Below the pieces are notes generated by a model. It did not search any database, was not told the DNA's origin, and worked only from the letters and a program-made list of their open reading frames with translations. A stretch of 9,472 nucleotides of DNA from CALXXL01 sp964512385 (GTDB lineage Bacteria; Verrucomicrobiota; Lentisphaeria; Victivallales; Victivallaceae): contig CAZEHZ010000089.1 in NCBI GenBank assembly GCA_964512385.1, positions 1 through 9,472 of the forward strand, given 5' to 3'. Shown piece by piece: positions 5,616 through 9,472 of this stretch (positions are counted from its first letter, which is position 1; each line of letters opens with the position of its first letter). Made by a program: the position numbers and the translations under genes.

Positions 5616-5932
5616 ACGCAAATCCCGTTGAACACCAAGGTTTTGCAGATTTTACTTCTGAATGCCGTTCCGCCGGAGAATTTCACATTTTCGCCGTTCC
5701 GGACACCCTCCGGGACCATTTTCGGCCAATTCTCCGAGGGGGAAAAGTCGGCGGCTTTTGGCCTGTCGAAATTATCGGTAGATGCTATTCATAAAACACT
5801 TACAAACAATTTTCCGGACAAAAGGTCGTGGTCGAGTTCATATTCTCATTATTTTGTTGGTGGACTCCGAATCACGTTCTTTTTAATTTGAGCCTGACGC
5901 GACTTTTTGTAGAAGTCATAATGCCTTTATTT
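5616..5932. other. gene-free stretch downstream of tRNA-Pro with a long imperfect hairpin
   Basis: No gene can be supported on either strand; the open frames that cross it have no recognisable product or ribosome binding site. The clear structure is at 5674-5736: outer arms CGGAGAATT (5674-5682) / AATTCTCCG (5728-5736) are perfect, and an inner stem GTTCCGGA (5696-5703) / TCCGGGAC (5709-5716) has one G.U and a CACCC loop. The internal loops between them carry the related sequences ATTTTCGCC and ATTTTCGGCC. A small GACTT/AAGTC repeat is at 5901-5917. The stretch may be remains of a mobile or repetitive element. Confidence 0.5.
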
Positions 5933-6190
5933 TCAACAATTTCCCCGGTAGATTGCCAGCGCCGATTCGGAAAAGCAACAGAAAATCACCTTGGCAGGGA
6001 AAGCCGATGTCCATTGACCGACCATTGCAACGGCGATTTGAGCCGCCTCCTGCGCAGGGTAACCGTAGCCCTCGGTGCTAATCCCAGGAAAGGCAATCGA
6101 GCGACAAATTGCCTCGTTTGCGAGCAAAAGTCTATTGAAGAAAACCCTGTAAACATTATTATGAGCAGGTCGACGGCAAAACCACGGATA
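5933..6190 (-). pseudogene. remnant of a macrodomain (ADP-ribose-binding) protein, C-terminal part only
   Basis: On the minus strand the open stretch from 6190 to the stop at 5933 encodes LLLANEAICRSIAFPGIST, EGYGYPAQEAAQIAVAMV, then KVIFCCFSESALAIYRG. This matches the C-terminal half of macrodomain proteins, whose hallmark is xSIAFPaISTGxYGYPxxxAAxIAxxxV followed by a hydrophobic strand VIFVCF and an xxIY helix. In intact proteins this segment carries the loop that binds ADP-ribose. Here the glycine of ISTG reads as Glu (STEGYGYP), and the N-terminal half with the first substrate loop is missing: an in-frame stop lies at 6191-6193 and a terminator hairpin directly beyond it. No credible start codon with a ribosome binding site is seen. 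I read it as a truncated, decayed gene; whether the fragment is translated is unknown. Confidence 0.7.
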
Positions 6191-6204
6191 TCAGGGTTTA
6201 CGGC

Positions 6205-6241
6205 AAAAAGAAAAAGCGCCGGAGATAACTCTCTGACGCTT
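6205..6241 (-). terminator. minus-strand intrinsic terminator
   Basis: Read on the minus strand, a 12-pair stem with one mismatch (6241-6230 pairing with 6225-6214, loop GTTA) is followed by TTTTTCTTTTT-type sequence (6215-6205). On the plus strand the arms are AAGCG..CGGAGA and TCTCTG..CGCTT. It is oriented to stop transcripts coming from the DUF262 operon, about 480 nt past its last stop codon, and would place the 188-bp tandem elements inside the operon's 3' untranslated region. Confidence 0.65.
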
Positions 6242-6258
6242 AACTAGATGAAAATGGT

Positions 6259-6633
6259 GGAGTCTGGACGTATTCCGGCGCAAGGCCTGTCTGCCTGTTT
6301 TCATCCGTTGAAATTTTTGTCTGGAAATGTCCCAAACAACGTCGAATCGGAAACAATACGTCCTTTGCTCATTTTCTCCGTGTGATATAAATACTTGATA
6401 ATCATTGCTCTTTCTGTGAACTCGTTTTTTTAAATTGAATTTCAACGGAGTCTGGAAGTATTCCAGCGCAAGGCCTGTTGGCCTGTTTTCATCCGTTGAA
6501 ATTTTAGTCCGGGAATGCCTCCCATAACGTCGAATCGAAAACGATACGTCCTCTGCTCCTTTTCTCCGTGTGATATAAATACTTGATAATCATTGTCCTT
6601 TCTGTGGACTCGGTTTTTCTAATTGAAAGTCAC
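6259..6633. repeat. two tandem copies of a 188-bp structured element
   Basis: Copy 1 (6259-6446) and copy 2 (6447-about 6633) align without gaps at a period of 188 bp, with roughly 25 mismatches by eye. The longest identical block is 36 bp (6372-6407 and 6560-6595). At the junction, AATTTCAACGGA (6438-6449) pairs perfectly with TCCGTTGAAATT (6492-6503), enclosing hairpins CTGGAA-GTA-TTCCAG (6452-6466) and AGGCC-TGTT-GGCCT (6471-6484): a three-way-junction fold. Copy 1 keeps the inner hairpins in weaker form (CTGGA/TCCGG with a T.G pair; AGGC/GCCT) but lacks the left outer arm. On the minus strand each copy also holds a short frame starting MIIKYLYHTEK (6504-6593 and 6301-6405). No known family is recognised. 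Confidence 0.8.
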
Positions 6634-6723
6634 CTATGGTTAATGAAATTTATATTACACCGATATTGGGCATGGTCCAATTGAGTGCGCCTAATAGGTT
6701 TGCAGCATCATTCAACATAATTA
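6634..6723. other. short spacer between the tandem elements and the DUF262 operon
   Basis: AT-rich, no gene and no terminator hairpin seen on the minus strand directly after the DUF262 stop codon. Transcription from the operon would therefore be expected to run on through the 188-bp elements. Confidence 0.4.
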
Positions 6724-8553
6724 TTAATTTTCATTTTCGAGGCAATCCATCAAGTTGTACCGCCGCAATTCATTATCCAAGACAAGCTTCATGTCCTCTT
6801 CGTGCCGCCTTACTAAGTCTTCTGTCCAGCCACCATTGTCATGCATCATCAATTGCATTAGGTTTAACTTTGGACTTTGCTTTATAGTTTCTGGATACGA
6901 GTCAACCTTTGATTGTGGTGCTAGGTTGGAAAATTTTGAATTCGCTTTTACCGTGATTAAAGCTAAGTTTCCAAAACTATGCAAGTATTCATCCGCCCAT
7001 GGTTCGGAGTCAATCGGAGTTTGTGGATAAAAATGTTCAATGGACGTTCTAAACTGAAAATTAAAATTCGGAATTTTGGACTTCCCATCACGTTCCAAAA
7101 TATAATCTAAGTATGTAAATACGATCCGATCAATGCCAAACCCCATGGCATTTTTATAGTCGGCAGTTAAAATTTTACGGCATGCGTATTTTTCAAGCAA
7201 TTCAATCAGATCCGCATTCTCAGAATTCATTAATTTACATAAAACTGCTGATATCCAATGCATTGTTTTGGGTGCAGTATAGGTGACCCTGAGTGCTGAT
7301 TGCAATAATCTTAATTTTTTTGTTCGCCCTTGCTCGTTATCTTCCTCTCCGTAAGTCAAGTAATATTGAGGTTTTTTCTGTGTTTTTCGCTCATCGTAGT
7401 ACATTTCCATTTTTTGCAAAGACCATCTGCCTTCGTCTTTGTAATCTTTTGCAAATTCACGCTTTATGATATATTTGTCAAAAAAAAACCGCATTTTTAA
7501 TAAATTGAAAATAAATAATTTAGCATTCTCACTGCTTTTCCAATGTCTTTTCAGACTATCAATAAATTTTTTGTCATCCAAAGAGGAATCATCCTCGTTT
7601 TGGTTGTTTAGAAGCGTTTCATTGACGAGCAACAAAAAATTAGGAAATGTTACGATCGTTTCAAAACGCTGATTTTCTTCCGAATCGGTTGTGGAATCAG
7701 TAGCGTTTCCCGCCGAGGTATTTTTCCCATCGGAATTTTTCAACTTCTCCATGAGAGAAAAGCGAGCTTCAAACGGAAATGTTTTTATGTCAATTTTTTC
7801 CCGTATGTCAGAAAAATCCTCCAAAGTAAATTTATTCCAACATTCACAAAATAAGCTATCGCGGCTCTCTGCGTTAAAATTCATCTGTATGTATGAATCC
7901 ATTTTAGAACATGCGTCCCAAATGGTGGCCGCAATATTTCTATCATCCGCATCGTCAATAATCCCAAGCAGACGCCCTTTAGCGATTTCGTGTATCTCCA
8001 GTTGCTCGCCGCGAGTGTTCATTATTTCAAAATAGTGATTCAGGTCTATCCCCTTGGGAACCTGCGTTTTTATAATTAAGATTTCCTGAAACCTATTGCA
8101 AAAATTCAGTTTGAATGCCTCATCTTTTGGCTTAAAGAAATTCTCAATTACTCTAAGTCCGTCCAGTATTTCATCTGAATATAGAGTGCCGTCCTTTTGC
8201 AATGTTTGTTTTTCTTTCAATACAATTTCGGACAATGTTCTATTGGACTTTTCGCGGGCTTCAAATTTTAGGGAAAATTGAGAGAGCAAGCTTGGCTTTA
8301 AGTGCGAAAGTAATAAAAAAATGGTTGTCAGGCGTTGTTGCCCATCAATCACCGAGTACAGGTTTGTGTCAACTTTGTCAACAATCAGGCTTCCAATATA
8401 ATAGCGTCCATTTGAATCAGCAATGTCAGTAATAAGTTGTTCTATCTCATCTTTTCCCCAAGCATAACTTCTTTGGTAGATCGGTATGATATAGTTATTG
8501 CCCTTGAAAATTGTTGCCAAATTTAATTCTTCAGGCTGTACAAAATTTCCCAT
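6724..8553 (-). CDS. DUF262 / DUF1524 (HNH) protein, GmrSD/SspE-like putative restriction endonuclease
   Basis: 609 residues. The N-terminal DUF262 domain shows PIYQRSYAW (24-32), YYIGSLIV (51-58) and VIDGQQRLTTI (68-78); DGQQR is the ParB/Srx-like nucleotide-hydrolysis motif of this family. NHYFEIMNTRGEQL (172-185) is the second conserved block. The C-terminal region (about 500-590) matches DUF1524, an HNH-type nuclease: IEHFYPQ with His507, SFGNLAL with Asn529, and NSKFSN (538-543), then a Lys at 549. This architecture is that of GmrSD (type IV restriction of modified phage DNA) and SspE (phosphorothioate-linked defence). A Ser/Asp/Asn-rich acidic stretch (about 274-296) looks like a flexible linker. 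The ATG overlaps the stop of the upstream gene by one base (TAATG) and has GGAGGG 8 nt upstream, so translation is coupled. Clearly AT-richer than the rpmH-jag block, suggesting transfer. Target and modification specificity cannot be told. Confidence 0.88.
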   Translation of the reverse strand: MGNFVQPEELNLATIFKGNNYIIPIYQRSYAWGKDEIEQLITDIADSNGRYYIGSLIVDKVDTNLYSVIDGQQRLTTIFLLLSHLKPSLLSQFSLKFEAREKSNRTLSEIVLKEKQTLQKDGTLYSDEILDGLRVIENFFKPKDEAFKLNFCNRFQEILIIKTQVPKGIDLNHYFEIMNTRGEQLEIHEIAKGRLLGIIDDADDRNIAATIWDACSKMDSYIQMNFNAESRDSLFCECWNKFTLEDFSDIREKIDIKTFPFEARFSLMEKLKNSDGKNTSAGNATDSTTDSEENQRFETIVTFPNFLLLVNETLLNNQNEDDSSLDDKKFIDSLKRHWKSSENAKLFIFNLLKMRFFFDKYIIKREFAKDYKDEGRWSLQKMEMYYDERKTQKKPQYYLTYGEEDNEQGRTKKLRLLQSALRVTYTAPKTMHWISAVLCKLMNSENADLIELLEKYACRKILTADYKNAMGFGIDRIVFTYLDYILERDGKSKIPNFNFQFRTSIEHFYPQTPIDSEPWADEYLHSFGNLALITVKANSKFSNLAPQSKVDSYPETIKQSPKLNLMQLMMHDNGGWTEDLVRRHEEDMKLVLDNELRRYNLMDCLENEN

Positions 8554-9472
8554 TAGTTATTCCCTCCAAAGATTTTTTTACGCAGGTCATCATAACGTAT
8601 GGTTTTGTATTTCTGCAATGAAGTTTCTGGAATATGATCCAATATGATGGAATCCATTTCTGCGGGAGATTGAAGCGCATCTATTTCTTTGAATAAGTTT
8701 ATGCCGCAGTTGGCCCGCTCGTGCCGCCCCAATGCATATTTGTCTATTGTTTCAGGATACACGGAATGCATGACAAGCCTCAGTGAATAGGCCCATTGGT
8801 AGAAAAAATCAATGCGTGGATCAGTCAGCTCGTCAAAATTAAATTTATCTACAAAAAAAATCAAGATATTAATAAAAAGATTTCTCACATAGGTGTTTCC
8901 TGAGCCATATGTAGAAATTTCGCTTTCAGAATATTTTGCCGCAATGCGAGACTTTACCTTCTCGCACAAATTATAATAGTAAAGCGTATATTGGAAAAAC
9001 CTTTTCCCGGCAATTAGTGGCTGTGTTAATTGGAATTGAGCAATTTTTTTGCCATGACACAATTCATACATTCCTTCCGTATTAAAATGCTCAATGTACA
9101 AATTGGCGGCCTTGTGATATTGGGAAAAATGATATAAACTCTTTTGCGAAATGCCCTTAAATGTCTTTATTTTCTTAGAAGAATAGTATAGGCCACTTTC
9201 ATTTTTATAATATCTTACAAGGGGGTATAGGTGGACTTCAAAGAAAATTGACAAGTTCTTTTGGTTTGTATTTTCCCAACCAGTAATTATCTTAATTTTG
9301 CTGTCCACAGAATCATCATTCATTTCCCGCAAGTGATATGATTTTAGCAAATCATGGGGAGCAAGAACCTTGCCGCGTGAATTTTGTGAATCAAAAAACT
9401 GAAATGCCTCTTGCTCGCTACGAGTTACAATCTTGACAAATGTACATTTGTCCAATACATAATCAATAAAAC
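8553..9472 (-). CDS. DUF262-family protein without a visible nuclease domain, partial (N-terminus beyond the window)
   Basis: The frame is open to the end of the window; a TTG at 9455 could be read as a start, but the five codons before it (FIDYV) continue a natural helix and the N-terminal DUF262 motifs (QR-x-W, DGQQR) are missing, so the true start is almost certainly outside. About 305 residues are visible. EQEAFQFFDSQNSRGKVLAP, followed by HDLLKSY, is the second conserved DUF262 block (F-E-x-x-N-x-R-G-x-x-L-x-x-x-D-L-L-K). The rest is rich in aromatic residues (QFQLTQPLI, FFQYTLYYYNL, RIDFFYQWAYSLRLVMH) and probably helical; no His-x-x-Pro/GN nuclease motif is seen. It is the first gene of a coupled pair (stop TAA shares a base with the next ATG), so the product likely partners the 609-aa nuclease. 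AT-rich like its partner. Confidence 0.75.
   Translation of the reverse strand, partial: FIDYVLDKCTFVKIVTRSEQEAFQFFDSQNSRGKVLAPHDLLKSYHLREMNDDSVDSKIKIITGWENTNQKNLSIFFEVHLYPLVRYYKNESGLYYSSKKIKTFKGISQKSLYHFSQYHKAANLYIEHFNTEGMYELCHGKKIAQFQLTQPLIAGKRFFQYTLYYYNLCEKVKSRIAAKYSESEISTYGSGNTYVRNLFINILIFFVDKFNFDELTDPRIDFFYQWAYSLRLVMHSVYPETIDKYALGRHERANCGINLFKEIDALQSPAEMDSIILDHIPETSLQKYKTIRYDDLRKKIFGGNN

Noticed and set aside
5863..5870. Short match (ACTCCGA) to the tRNA 3' end as a possible att repeat
   Set aside because: Seven bases are too few to call; no longer match to 5541-5563 is found in the window.
5490..5891. 133-codon open frame starting inside tRNA-Pro
   Set aside because: It begins within the tRNA and runs through its terminator and the 5674-5736 hairpin; no ribosome binding site and no recognisable product.
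5828..6247. 139-codon plus-strand frame
   Set aside because: It is antisense to the macrodomain remnant, which has clear family motifs; the plus-strand translation has none.
6191..6445. 84-codon minus-strand frame across the tandem element and terminator
   Set aside because: It spans the copy 1 repeat and the terminator hairpin; the corresponding frame in copy 2 is interrupted by TGA and the protein has no recognisable motif.
6259..6633. Retron-type ncRNA or tracr-like RNA
   Set aside because: No reverse transcriptase, Cas or other partner is in the window, and the tandem duplication does not fit retron msr-msd geometry.

Overview
The window carries a conserved chromosomal housekeeping block followed, beyond a tRNA gene, by an AT-richer accessory segment. 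The order rpmH - rnpA - yidD - yidC - jag is the widespread ribosomal-protein / RNase P / membrane-insertase cluster. YidC has the long periplasmic domain typical of Gram-negative bacteria. A Gram-negative from the Verrucomicrobiota/Lentisphaerota side of the tree would fit (secreted SH3-type protein, Jag present, mixed GC), but that placement is only a guess; no 16S or other phylogenetic marker was analysed.

Layout. (1) 145-1026, plus strand: a secreted protein with two bacterial SH3-like repeats. It converges on a small 102-residue orphan gene on the minus strand (1142-1450), and a large bidirectional hairpin (1053-1129) lies between them. (2) 1474-1558: divergent promoters for the orphan gene and for rpmH. 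(3) 1658-4720: rpmH, a 566-bp gap before rnpA, then rnpA, yidD and yidC, packed with overlaps. The gap holds a duplicated 52-bp repeat and, just before rnpA, two mutually exclusive hairpins overlapping a perfect TATAAT. (4) 4780-5412: jag/khpB, lacking the Jag_N domain and carrying an Arg/Gly/Asp/Glu-rich repeat between KH and R3H. (5) 5486-5563: tRNA-Pro(CGG), followed by a strong terminator at 5580-5615.

Beyond the tRNA (5616-9472) the character changes. There is a 1.1-kb stretch without an intact gene. It holds a long imperfect hairpin (5674-5736), the C-terminal half of a macrodomain protein on the minus strand (a pseudogene remnant, 5933-6190), a minus-strand terminator (6205-6241) and two tandem copies of a 188-bp structured element (6259-6633). 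Then come two translationally coupled minus-strand genes of the DUF262 family (6724-9472). The upstream one is cut by the window edge; the downstream one carries both a DUF262 nucleotide-hydrolase-type motif and a C-terminal DUF1524 HNH-type nuclease region, as in GmrSD/SspE-like restriction proteins. Composition, position behind a tRNA gene and adjacent debris make this look like an acquired defence island.

How the genes work together: RnpA matures tRNA precursors; YidC inserts membrane proteins, helped by YidD; Jag/KhpB is an RNA-binding partner often encoded next to YidC. The DUF262 pair is independent of this cluster and probably acts against foreign DNA. The least explained features are the 188-bp tandem element in the 3' region of the DUF262 operon and the switch-like rnpA leader.
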